In this document: piece after piece, positions 1-6,625 of the stretch
How positions within the stretch are numbered: position 1 is the stretch's first letter
Layout of the letters: every line of letters starts with the position of its first letter
IMG/VR virus record: IMGVR_UViG_3300042010_000199
Coordinates: 1-25,927 of that record
Reading direction: 5' to 3' (one strand)
Origin: a virus
Length of the DNA: 25,927 bases
Notes under the pieces: model-generated
Seen by the model: only the letters and a program-made list of their open reading frames with translations
Database searches by the model: none
What the model was told of the DNA's origin: nothing
Made by a program: the position numbers and the translations under genes

Positions 1-208
1 GACGCAGGAAACGTTCGTGATCGCCGTTGAGCAGTGCGCCGGTGGTGACCATTTCAGTGTAGAGCAGGGCGTGCTTGGACAGGATGCGGAGGAAGTACCG
101 GCAGTGGCGGTCCGTCCAATCCATCATCGGGGCGACAGAGAAGCGGCGAGATGGCTCGTGGCGGGCTTGGCTAGTATTTACGGGCGCTTCAAGTTTTTCG
201 GAATTCAT
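1..208 (-). CDS. dusA: tRNA-dihydrouridine synthase DusA, N-terminal part (cut by window edge)
   Basis: On the minus strand an ATG at 208 opens a frame running off the left edge. It gives a 23-residue leader and then the FMN-barrel start of Dus enzymes, including [16 protein letters not shown] and [13 protein letters not shown]. DusA reduces uridine 20/20a in the tRNA D-loop using FMN and NADPH. The motif is an excellent match to gamma-proteobacterial DusA. This is the chromosomal gene flanking the prophage, and its 5' end faces the integrase, 102 bp away. Phages and genomic islands are known to insert into the 5' end of dusA and to rebuild its start, so the first residues (roughly before the VAPMMDWTD motif) may be element-supplied. 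Only about 69 codons are visible, so intactness further on cannot be judged. Confidence 0.93.
   Translation of the reverse strand, partial: MNSEKLEAPVNTSQARHEPSRRFSVAPMMDWTDRHCRYFLRILSKHALLYTEMVTTGALLNGDHERFLR
1..208. other. probable attachment-site region within dusA 5' end
   Basis: A tyrosine integrase starts just upstream of the dusA start, pointing away from it. This is the arrangement described for dusA-inserting elements. The crossover core should therefore lie inside the dusA 5' coding sequence, perhaps near the conserved APMMDWT codons (about 112-132). The second att copy lies outside the window, so the core cannot be delimited here. Confidence 0.4.
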
Positions 209-213
209 TGATA

Positions 214-229
214 CTGATCTTTTATACAG
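214..229. promoter_or_regulatory. LexA-like (SOS) box
   Basis: CTGATCTTTTATACAG has the CTG-N10-CAG layout of gamma-proteobacterial LexA boxes. One half (TATACAG) matches the usual consensus perfectly and the other is weaker. It lies 5 bp upstream of the dusA start codon and about 80 bp upstream of the integrase. It could link integrase or dusA transcription to DNA damage. This is a sequence match only. Confidence 0.45.
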
Positions 230-266
230 CGGTTTTTACCCATTTTTCCTTGTTTTTCGAAGTCGC

Positions 267-307
267 TTGCTACAATGTAGCAACTGAATTCGGCAATGTA
301 GCAACTG
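267..307. promoter_or_regulatory. integrase promoter/operator: 17-bp palindrome plus a third half-site
   Basis: TTGCTACAATGTAGCAA (267-283) is a perfect palindrome around a single central A. Its right part recurs as CAATGTAGCAACTG at 273-286 and again at 294-307, a 14-bp direct repeat with 21-bp spacing, two helical turns. TACAAT at 271-276 is a good -10 hexamer for the integrase, while the -35 is poor (TTGTTT at 250-255, short spacer). A protein bound here would cover the promoter, so an autoregulator, an excisionase, or integrase arm-type binding are all possible. Confidence 0.5.
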
Positions 308-310
308 GAA

Positions 311-1432
311 ATGGGCACGATCACATCACGCAAGCGCAAGGACAACTCGACAGCCTACACGGCGCAGATACGGATCAATCGGGATGGGCGCACAGTTTAT
401 CAGGAAAGCCAAACCTTCGACCGCAAGCAGGTCGCCCAGGCATGGATCAAGCGGCGTGAGACGGAGTTGGCCGAGCCAGGTGCGATTGAGCGAGCAAACC
501 GCAAGGGTGTGACGGTCAGAAAGATGATCGAGCAATACCTGGATGAGTACGAAAAAATCCGGCCACTGGGTAAGACAAAGAACGCAACACTCAACGCGAT
601 CAAGGATACCTGGTTGGGTGATCTCGAAGACTCGGCGCTGACCAGTCAGAAGCTGGTGGAGTTTGCACAATGGCGGATGAGTAAAGAGGGCGGCGGCGTC
701 CAGGCGCAGACAGTAGGCAATGATCTGTCGCACTTGGGCGCGGTGCTGTCAGTGGCCCGGCCTGCTTGGGGCTATGAGGTGGATCCATTGGCGATGCCTG
801 ACGCGCGCAGGGTGTTGCGTAAGCTAGGCATGGTGAGTAAGAGCAAGGAGCGAAACCGCCGGCCTTCATTGGAAGAGCTGGACAAGCTCATGGAACATTT
901 CTTCGAAATGCAGGAGCGCCGCATGGCGCAGATCGACATGCCGAAGGTGGTCGCCTTTGCGCTTTTCTCGACGCGCCGGCAGGAGGAAATCACGCGCATC
1001 CGCTGGGATGATGTAGATGAGACCCGGCAGGCCGTCCTGGTTCGCGACATGAAGAACCCTGGGCAGAAAATCGGCAATGATGTGTGGTGTCATCTACCGG
1101 ATGAGGCTTGGGCAATTATTCAAAGCATGCCCAAGGTTGAGCGGGAGATCTTTCCGTACAACGCCAAGTCTGTATCTGCATCTTTCACACGGGCATGCCC
1201 AATGCTCGGCATTGAAGATCTGCATTTTCATGACTTGCGGCACGAGGGTGTAAGTAGGTTGTTTGAACTCAATTGGGATATTCCAAGAGTTTCAAGCGTA
1301 TCAGGACATAGAGATTGGAATTCTTTAAGAAGATATACGCATCTTAGAGGAAATGTAGATGTCTATAAGAATTGGAAGTGGTTGGAGAAGATCTGCAAAC
1401 ACCCATTAGTTTCACCTACAAATGGTCAATAA
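311..1432 (+). CDS. int: phage tyrosine-type integrase
   Basis: This 373-residue tyrosine site-specific recombinase should carry out integration and excision at dusA. Catalytic residues can be placed as Arg222 (STRRQEEI), Lys248 in the beta-hairpin, His307 and Arg310 (HDLRHEG), His333 (SGHRDW) and the nucleophile Tyr342 (RRYTHL). An N-terminal arm-binding region (about 1-60) and a SAM-like core-binding region (about 65-160) precede the catalytic domain. The ATG follows a weak GGAA. Base composition changes sharply near position 1255: preceding catalytic-domain lines are about 58-61% GC, while 1261-1440 is about 37% GC by hand count. The last ~60 codons, including His333 and Tyr342, therefore look like DNA of different origin joined in frame. 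All catalytic residues remain, so the enzyme is probably active. Confidence 0.93.
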   Translation: MGTITSRKRKDNSTAYTAQIRINRDGRTVYQESQTFDRKQVAQAWIKRRETELAEPGAIERANRKGVTVRKMIEQYLDEYEKIRPLGKTKNATLNAIKDTWLGDLEDSALTSQKLVEFAQWRMSKEGGGVQAQTVGNDLSHLGAVLSVARPAWGYEVDPLAMPDARRVLRKLGMVSKSKERNRRPSLEELDKLMEHFFEMQERRMAQIDMPKVVAFALFSTRRQEEITRIRWDDVDETRQAVLVRDMKNPGQKIGNDVWCHLPDEAWAIIQSMPKVEREIFPYNAKSVSASFTRACPMLGIEDLHFHDLRHEGVSRLFELNWDIPRVSSVSGHRDWNSLRRYTHLRGNVDVYKNWKWLEKICKHPLVSPTNGQ

Positions 1433-1452
1433 GGTCGTTAATAATTATCTGT

Positions 1453-1470
1453 CTGATCGCTTTCGGTCAG
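1453..1470 (+). terminator. weak hairpin after the integrase
   Basis: CTGATCG and CGGTCAG form a 7-bp stem (one G-U pair) around a CTTT loop, 20 bp after the integrase stop. No U-tract follows, so termination here is doubtful. The rest of the 118-bp gap to the methyltransferase is AT-rich. Confidence 0.25.
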
Positions 1471-1527
1471 TCTGTGGGGCTGTCGTGATGTCAATTTTTC
1501 GTGACTTTTTAGCTCAAAATGCTATTT

Positions 1528-1550
1528 TGACGCCATCTTAGGAGGCGTCA
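1528..1550 (+). promoter_or_regulatory. dyad TGACGCC-N9-GGCGTCA enclosing the methyltransferase ribosome-binding site
   Basis: TGACGCC (1528-1534) and GGCGTCA (1544-1550) are perfect inverted copies, the second ending directly before the ATG at 1551. The strong Shine-Dalgarno AGGAGG (1540-1545) lies partly in the loop and partly in the right arm. As RNA, the hairpin would hinder translation. As DNA, the dyad could be an operator. Several C5 methyltransferases repress their own genes, so either form of autoregulation would fit. Confidence 0.5.
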
Positions 1551-2696
1551 ATGCGAGTCGTGGATCTTTTTTCGGGGTGTGGGGGGATGAGCAAAGGTTT
1601 TGAATCCGCTGGATTCGAGCTGGCGCTAGGGATAGAGAGGTGGGCACCGGCTCGAAAGGTGTACGAGGAAAATTTCCATCATCCTGTTGTCGATCTAGAT
1701 TTGGCGTCAACTGTTGACGCCGCTGATGCGATCGTACCCTTTAAGCCAGATGTGCTCATTGGTGGACCTCCGTGCCAAGATTTCTCTGCCGCAGGTATGC
1801 GGATTGAAGGGGACCGGGCCAATCTAACGTTGTCCTTCGCAGAAATAATCTGCAAGGTTAAACCGCGGTGGTTTGTTGTTGAAAATGTAATTGGGTTGCG
1901 CACTAGCAAGGTTTGGGAGCGCAGTCGAGATTTATTGAAAGAGGCAGGATACGGAATTACAGAATCTGTACTGAATGCATCCTTTTTTGGTGTGCCTCAG
2001 AATAGAAAACGTTTTTTTGCGATCGGTCGCATTGGGCGCGACGATGGCTTTTTGAGTGAATACCTTGAGCAGGGTAAAGCTGAGTGCCCGCTGACAGTTA
2101 GAGATTATCTGGGCGATGAATTAGGAGTCGATTTTTATTATCGGCATCCTCGCAATTGGGGAAGAAAAGCAATCTATTCTATAGACGAACCCTCAGCCAC
2201 CATACGGTCCACTAATCGACCGGTAGCGCCGGGATACAAGCCTCATCCTGATGATGCTGGATGTAATACCGTCGCGAAAAAACTCACCCCCAAACAGCGT
2301 TCCAGGCTACAAACATTTCCTCACGACTTTAAATTCGTCGGTACGGATACCAGTCAAGATATGATGATAGCGAACGCTGTCCCGGTGAATTTGGCAAAGC
2401 ATGTAGCTAGCGCAATTCTGCGGTGTGAGAAGGATCTTTTGGCTGAAAAAGAGGAGCTGTTTAAGGGGTGGCTATATTCGCAACAAGGCTACACCAATAG
2501 AACGATTAGTAATGTGTTGTCGCGGATAAACAGAGTTGAAAAAATATTGCAGATAAATTGTGTTGGCGCTAATGCCGCCGGTGTAATAGAGCTGCTTAAA
2601 AAGTCAGATCAATATAAGAAAACCAGTTCTAGTGTGAGGTCGCAGCTTAAAAAAGCTTTGTTCTTGCGAAGTGAATACATAAACAATTTTGGTTGA
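1551..2696 (+). CDS. DNA (cytosine-5-)-methyltransferase
   Basis: This 381-residue protein has the C5-methyltransferase motifs in order: I DLFSGCGG (residues 5-12, AdoMet binding), IV GGPPCQDFS with catalytic Cys75, VI ENV (111-113), VIII QNRKRFF (150-156), a short target-recognition region (about 180-245), IX around LTPKQRSRLQTFP, and X ANAVPVNLAKHVA (274-286). It should transfer a methyl group from AdoMet to C5 of cytosine in a specific DNA site; the site cannot be read from sequence. After motif X about 90 extra residues form a helical, lysine-rich tail (FKGWLYSQQGYTNRTISNVL onward) that resembles a DNA-binding or core-binding fold. Composition is AT-richer than the phage genes. It converges on the Z1 gene, suggesting a modification component or a stand-alone protective methylase. 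Confidence 0.93.
   Translation: MRVVDLFSGCGGMSKGFESAGFELALGIERWAPARKVYEENFHHPVVDLDLASTVDAADAIVPFKPDVLIGGPPCQDFSAAGMRIEGDRANLTLSFAEIICKVKPRWFVVENVIGLRTSKVWERSRDLLKEAGYGITESVLNASFFGVPQNRKRFFAIGRIGRDDGFLSEYLEQGKAECPLTVRDYLGDELGVDFYYRHPRNWGRKAIYSIDEPSATIRSTNRPVAPGYKPHPDDAGCNTVAKKLTPKQRSRLQTFPHDFKFVGTDTSQDMMIANAVPVNLAKHVASAILRCEKDLLAEKEELFKGWLYSQQGYTNRTISNVLSRINRVEKILQINCVGANAAGVIELLKKSDQYKKTSSSVRSQLKKALFLRSEYINNFG
1703..1721. repeat. perfect 19-bp palindrome inside the methyltransferase gene
   Basis: GGCGTCAACTGTTGACGCC consists of 9-bp perfect arms around one T. It contains the same GGCGTCA/TGACGCC half-sites as the dyad overlapping the start codon about 170 bp upstream, in inverted order. It may be a second operator for autoregulation or looping. 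GAC-GCC codons are common in this DNA, so part of the similarity could be chance. Confidence 0.45.
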
Positions 2697-2702
2697 AAGT
2701 TA

Positions 2703-2729
2703 GAGGTAGCGAGCTGTGCTCGCTACCTC
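2703..2729. terminator. bidirectional hairpin between convergent genes
   Basis: GAGGTAGCGAGC (2703-2714) and its exact complement (2718-2729) enclose a TGT loop, giving a 12-bp perfect stem in the 40-bp gap between the methyltransferase and Z1 stop codons. Neither side has a strong U-tract, but position and stability fit a shared transcription stop. Confidence 0.65.
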
Positions 2730-2736
2730 AGCTGGA

Positions 2737-4833
2737 TTAAGAAGCGTATAAGCAAGTGCTAGTTTCGGTCGGTGCTACCAGTACTGGCCACCAAAATGGC
2801 ATCTGACCTGTCCAATCTTTGCCATTCTGTCGCAATAGTACTAAAGCAGGCTCCTTCCTGGTTCTAGCCAGCAGATCTCGAATAGCCTTACCGCCAACTA
2901 TCGACTCACCTGACTTGTCTTTTGATTTTAAGCCAATGTCCCGGTCGGTAGCGACTAAGATTTTAACTTTGTTGTTTGCGCTTTTGCTATAGTAGCTAAG
3001 CAGCCCACTCATTGCCTCCCATTGAAATTTGCTTAAGTGCTCCAAGGATATAGCTTTTTGAGCTGTTGCAATAAGCCCCAAAGCTTCATCCAGCGTAACT
3101 TCCGAAAGTGAAGTTTTGTCTTTGTAGTTTTCCAATGCTTGGTCTAGCTTCGCAAGTGCAGAGCTTGCTAATGTTCCCGGTTTTGTATCAAAGCCCTGTG
3201 GCAGCAAATAACCTGACGGCCTAACCGAGATCACTTCGCTCATTGCAACCTTGCTAGGTGAGCACGGAGTAATACCTGATTTTGAGTTGTTCTCTATAAA
3301 AATAACAGCCGAGTCCTGTCCTTGCTTTTCGAAAGCTTCACGTAGAGCAGTATCGGAATAATGAATCAGTTTTAGACGAGTGAAGACAGATTGGGATGTA
3401 TAAAAACGTGTCACCGCTAGATCATTTTCTGGGCGAGCGCCATACATCCGGGAGTGCTGGAGTACAGTGTCGGCCTGCATTCTCTTGGGGTTCCTACCGT
3501 AGAAGAATGAAATTAGTGAGGGGATCGTAATGCCCCTATCGAGCAGGCTGCCTCCGATAAAAATGTTGGCTTGTACCCTCAAATTTAATTCAGCAGTTGC
3601 AGGGTCAAGAAGTGAGGCAACCTGAGAATCAGAGTTTACGACTTGTACCAGGTGATCTCCATCTGCTAGCAAAAGCTTCAAAGCAGCATAGCACGTAGCT
3701 TCATCTAGAATCTCGCCACTTTGCCAGTTAACCGACTCCGTTAAATCCCCAAAGCAAATTTTGAAAAGCTCCTTAAACTCAATTGCATCAACATCCGCGG
3801 CTTGCTCGAAGGCAACGATAATATTGTTTACGTTTTTGTCTTGAAGATCATGAGCGGAGCGCTGCGTATCGTTGTGAATGATCATCGAGTATTTTGATAG
3901 GGTTTCGCCCTTAGCGGCTTGTTGCTGGCGGCGTATGGTTGTCGCTAGCAAAAACGTTAATACGGCTCTCCGGAGGGTACTGATGCTTTCGGTTGTCCAA
4001 ATGTCAGCGAGTTCGACATGAGTCGAATGCTTTGGCCTCAACGCATTTTGTTCCGACTCCGGTACTTCGATAAAGAGCTTGCTTCTATAGTCGTTTAGGC
4101 CGTGATCACCAAAGTAATGATCTCCACCTACATATGCTGAGTGAATCGGTAGTAATTCAGTGAAGTGTGGCTTTTTAGGGAGGTATACAAAAGGATCATA
4201 TGACTCTGGTTGAAGATAGAGGGCGTAGGGCGTAGCGGTAACTTGAAGGAAAGAAATTTTCGGAACTTGCATTCTTAACTTGTCAAGTTGTAGGGCAATG
4301 GAGCCCTGTTCAAGTTCGCTTCGACCTTTCCGTTTTGCAAAGCGTACACTTGCCATATCTGCTTCGTCATCTACAAGCAAAACCTTTTTGTCTTTCAGGT
4401 CAGGATGTTTGTCAAAGAAAGATATGACCCTCTCGAGGTTCTTTATCTCTTTCTTGGCCACGATGATGATTTTCTTTTTTAAGTCGGGGCGAGTCAATTT
4501 TGTTAAATTCATGATATCGAAGATTATAATTTTCTCTTCGTCAATGAATGTCTTGAAATCTTTGCTGATTCGACTTACGGTTTGCTGAGCTAGCGTTTTA
4601 GTGCCCTTGGTTAGGACTAAGGAAATGTCATAGCCCTCATCAAATGCTTTAGCGATAATACCAAGAAATCCGCCGGTTTTACCGGATTGTATTTTACCCA
4701 GGAGCATCCCAGGTTGGTCCATTGATGTGCCACTTGCTGCAAGCTTGGTCACTACATTATGAATACATTGTGTTAGAAGGGCATTATCGTTGCGTTCTGC
4801 GCTCAGGCGTCCGTAAAAGCTTTGCATTGGCAC
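2737..4833 (-). CDS. Z1-domain superfamily-2 ATPase, putative restriction/defence protein
   Basis: The 698-residue protein carries SF2-type motifs: Walker A GKIQSGKT (46-53), a segment ISLVLTKGTKTLAQQT (70-85), Walker B LLVDDEAD (152-159) and motif III VTATP (198-202). A Z1-type block follows around residues 425-490, with IFIGGSLLDRGITIP, LQHSRMYG and a downstream RFYTS. Z1 proteins are helicase-like ATPases known from restriction-modification gene clusters, often with a C5 methyltransferase and a GHKL ATPase. Here only the methyltransferase is present, and I see no clear nuclease motif in the C-terminal ~200 residues. The start is taken as GTG at 4833 with AAGGG upstream; ATG at 4827 is an alternative. 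GC is lower than in the phage genes. The gene faces the methyltransferase across a hairpin and is transcribed in the same direction as the small-gene operon to its right. Confidence 0.82.
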   Translation of the reverse strand: MPMQSFYGRLSAERNDNALLTQCIHNVVTKLAASGTSMDQPGMLLGKIQSGKTGGFLGIIAKAFDEGYDISLVLTKGTKTLAQQTVSRISKDFKTFIDEEKIIIFDIMNLTKLTRPDLKKKIIIVAKKEIKNLERVISFFDKHPDLKDKKVLLVDDEADMASVRFAKRKGRSELEQGSIALQLDKLRMQVPKISFLQVTATPYALYLQPESYDPFVYLPKKPHFTELLPIHSAYVGGDHYFGDHGLNDYRSKLFIEVPESEQNALRPKHSTHVELADIWTTESISTLRRAVLTFLLATTIRRQQQAAKGETLSKYSMIIHNDTQRSAHDLQDKNVNNIIVAFEQAADVDAIEFKELFKICFGDLTESVNWQSGEILDEATCYAALKLLLADGDHLVQVVNSDSQVASLLDPATAELNLRVQANIFIGGSLLDRGITIPSLISFFYGRNPKRMQADTVLQHSRMYGARPENDLAVTRFYTSQSVFTRLKLIHYSDTALREAFEKQGQDSAVIFIENNSKSGITPCSPSKVAMSEVISVRPSGYLLPQGFDTKPGTLASSALAKLDQALENYKDKTSLSEVTLDEALGLIATAQKAISLEHLSKFQWEAMSGLLSYYSKSANNKVKILVATDRDIGLKSKDKSGESIVGGKAIRDLLARTRKEPALVLLRQNGKDWTGQMPFWWPVLVAPTETSTCLYAS

Positions 4834-4887
4834 TCTATCCCTTTGGTGGGACGTAGAAGCTGGATTGCTTCACGTCCTGTATGTGTT

Positions 4888-4919
4888 GGGTGATTGGATC
4901 CTAATGGATCCAGTCCCCC
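4888..4919. repeat. inverted repeat near the right edge of the cargo
   Basis: TGGATCC (4895-4901) and GGATCCA (4906-4912) flank TAAT, and the pairing extends outward imperfectly to 4888 and 4919. It lies between the Z1 start and the PrtN-like stop, where composition returns toward phage-like values. Terminator, operator and cargo boundary are all possible. No U-tract is adjacent. Confidence 0.4.
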
Positions 4920-4975
4920 AGACACAACCTTGGGATGGCGTTTTGCCCATGGTGTATTTGCCGCGAAAATCCCAC

Positions 4976-5263
4976 CTAGCCTGATAGGCCCCCGGCTCGC
5001 TGTCTGTTCATCAGTCTGTCATTCTCAAGGGTGGCCTTGGTTCGCTGTCTATCGATGTACTCTGCTAAATCTCTCAGATGTATCCCCAGCCCAGCTTTTT
5101 GGCTTTGCGCACCGAGCCGAACGACGGGAATGTCGATCTCTCCTGTCATTTGTTTTTGCTTAAATTTTTCAACCGTCAAATTCATGTAGTCGGCGCAGAC
5201 TTTCGCTAGTGGAATCACGGCCTGTCCGTCATATTGAGCCATGAGCAAAAAAAGCGTGTTCAT
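4976..5263 (-). CDS. pyocin activator PrtN-family protein (last gene of leftward operon)
   Basis: The 95-residue protein reads MNTLFLLMAQYDGQAVIPLA, then CADYMNLTVEKFKQKQMTGEI, PVVRLGAQSQKAGLGIHL and AEYIDRQR. This is the layout of the PrtN family: a small helix-turn-helix-like fold in which a residue string resembling an excisionase (PLxxVCxDY) precedes a basic strand and a YID helix. PrtN of P. aeruginosa activates pyocin genes through P-box sequences. Many prophages carry diverged copies whose role could be activation, or excisionase-like binding given the position closest to the integrase. Its ATG overlaps the preceding stop (ATGA), so it is translationally coupled as the ninth gene of the operon. 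Confidence 0.8.
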   Translation of the reverse strand: MNTLFLLMAQYDGQAVIPLAKVCADYMNLTVEKFKQKQMTGEIDIPVVRLGAQSQKAGLGIHLRDLAEYIDRQRTKATLENDRLMNRQRAGGLSG

Positions 5264-5544
5264 TCGGCCTCCAAGGTCTTCGCCATCAATTTGTGAGAAG
5301 GCGGCTGGCGCATATACCCCAAAGCAGGCTGCGCGAGCGGGCGATTCTGAGCGTTTAGCGTTGCATCAGCGAGCGCTGCCCTGCGCAGCTTTTCGTGGGG
5401 TATAAGTGCCTCGGCATTGGCGCTGGAAGAAGCAGTAGTGCCTGCTGCTGCGCAGCAGAGACTGTTTTTTACAGGCGTGGTGATCCCGTCATTGTTGCGG
5501 AGCAAAGCGGCCTGGATTTGATTTTTTTTTTGTTCGCTCTTCAT
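5260..5544 (-). CDS. small hypothetical phage protein
   Basis: This 94-residue frame overlaps both neighbours by ATGA junctions, and its start has GGAG nine bases upstream, so it is probably translated. The sequence is rich in Ala, Asn and Gln with a polar N-terminus (MKSEQKKNQIQAALLRNN) and a low-complexity middle (AAAGTTASSSANAEAL). There is no signal peptide, membrane segment or recognised domain. The pair of cysteines (CC) near residue 30 is not part of a visible zinc site. Function unknown. Confidence 0.6.
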   Translation of the reverse strand: MKSEQKKNQIQAALLRNNDGITTPVKNSLCCAAAGTTASSSANAEALIPHEKLRRAALADATLNAQNRPLAQPALGYMRQPPSHKLMAKTLEAE

Positions 5545-6083
5545 GCCGCTTTGCTCCGGTGTTCGATAGCGAGTTGATCCATCAGGCGCTGGTGGTACAT
5601 GTGTCGAGCTTCGTTGGGTGAGTAGGGGCGGATGGTTACGGCTGAAGGTTTGATACCGTCTAGAAAATCGCAGGTAGCCGAATTGGCTGGCATGAGATCA
5701 CGGTATGCGGTGGCCATCGCAACGAGGCTAGCCTGGTGCACGCAGTCTGGGGTCTCGAGCGGGAGGTCAAACCGCGCGCAAATACGTTGCCAGATAATCT
5801 CTTCAAAATGCTGGTGAACGAACATCCACAACTTGGGATGTTCGTCGATGAGGGCCACATACGCGTCGGTGGCGGCATAAAGTAGGGCTGCGAGTCTGTG
5901 TTCTTCCGGCACTATGGCGGCAACGATGCAGCTGTGCTGAGCAACACTGTAGAACTCGCAGGCCTGGCCATTGAAGTGGCACAGATGGGCGAGGCCGTGA
6001 GAGATGTCGTTTGGGTCAATCATAATGGTGTCGGGTTTGAACAATTCGAACCGCTTGCCGGTGGAAGTCAGAATCTCGCTCAT
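5541..6083 (-). CDS. HD-hydrolase-like phage protein with the HD pair lost
   Basis: This 180-residue protein resembles the phage/YfbR-like HD phosphohydrolases: SHGLAHLCHFNGQ, then FYSVAQHSCIVA with the first metal-binding His retained, VPEEHRLAALL and EAYV-like TDAYVALID. In the family the next motif is LLHDAxEAYxGD, where His-Asp bind the metal. Here the codons give LLYAATDAYVAL, so His is Tyr, Asp is Ala and the following GD is AL. The usual nucleotide phosphohydrolase activity is therefore unlikely, and the fold may survive as a binding protein. It overlaps the genes on both sides by four bases. The frame is open and unbroken, which argues against simple pseudogene decay. Confidence 0.75.
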   Translation of the reverse strand: MSEILTSTGKRFELFKPDTIMIDPNDISHGLAHLCHFNGQACEFYSVAQHSCIVAAIVPEEHRLAALLYAATDAYVALIDEHPKLWMFVHQHFEEIIWQRICARFDLPLETPDCVHQASLVAMATAYRDLMPANSATCDFLDGIKPSAVTIRPYSPNEARHMYHQRLMDQLAIEHRSKAA

Positions 6084-6625
6084 GCGGCACCGCCTAAAGC
6101 TGTATGCATTGTGGAGGCGATTTCTTGGCGGTCTTGTTGGAAAAAAATGGCAGCCTTCTCCGCATCGTCCGTGCTGAAGGCAATACGAAAATGCGCCACA
6201 TCAACCTTTGAATTGCCAGTGAATTCGGTGGATTTCAGTAATTCGGCCATCGCGAGCGCTTGATCGAGCAGGACGCGGGTTTCTCGTTCGAGTTTTTTCC
6301 CTGTACGGAAGGCGGCGAACGTATCGGCGGCAATGCGGAGCTTTTCGGCAATATCGAGCAGCGTCTGGCGTTCGGCATTGCCGAGCTTCAACGCTTGCTG
6401 AAGGCGTTTGCTGAATTGCGCTAAGTGGGCGTGGTCGGCCTTGATGAATTCGAGGGAGGCTCTCAACTCGCTAATGGTCTTGGCGCTTTCGGCGCGCAGG
6501 ATGTCGTCGCTTTGTTTCATGCTAGCGGACATCCCGTCGGTACGGCCCATGAAGTAGCCGGCACCGACTAAAAGCCCGGCCAGAATGATTAGGGCGATGA
6601 GTGCGCAGATTTGAATTGCAGTCAT
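6080..6625 (-). CDS. membrane-anchored coiled-coil phage protein
   Basis: The 181-residue product starts with a single hydrophobic segment (residues about 4-26, ending GAGYFMGR) without an obvious cleavage site, so it should be an inner-membrane anchor with the N-terminus out or in unresolved. Residues 30-130 are charged and heptad-like (ELRASLEFIKADHAHLAQF, LLDIAEKLRIAADTFAAF), consistent with a coiled coil. The tail includes a short conserved-looking segment (FRIAFSTDDAEKAAIFF). It overlaps both neighbours by ATGA. No family was recognised. Exclusion or membrane-stress roles are possible for such early phage membrane proteins but nothing here proves them. Confidence 0.65.
   Translation of the reverse strand: MTAIQICALIALIILAGLLVGAGYFMGRTDGMSASMKQSDDILRAESAKTISELRASLEFIKADHAHLAQFSKRLQQALKLGNAERQTLLDIAEKLRIAADTFAAFRTGKKLERETRVLLDQALAMAELLKSTEFTGNSKVDVAHFRIAFSTDDAEKAAIFFQQDRQEIASTMHTALGGAA

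Noticed and set aside
4280-4588. 102-codon frame on the plus strand inside the Z1 gene
   Set aside because: Ser/Phe-rich shadow of the minus-strand ATPase motifs.
4846-4852. GTGGGAC heptamer upstream of the Z1 gene, as in the origin array
   Set aside because: A single isolated copy is expected by chance.
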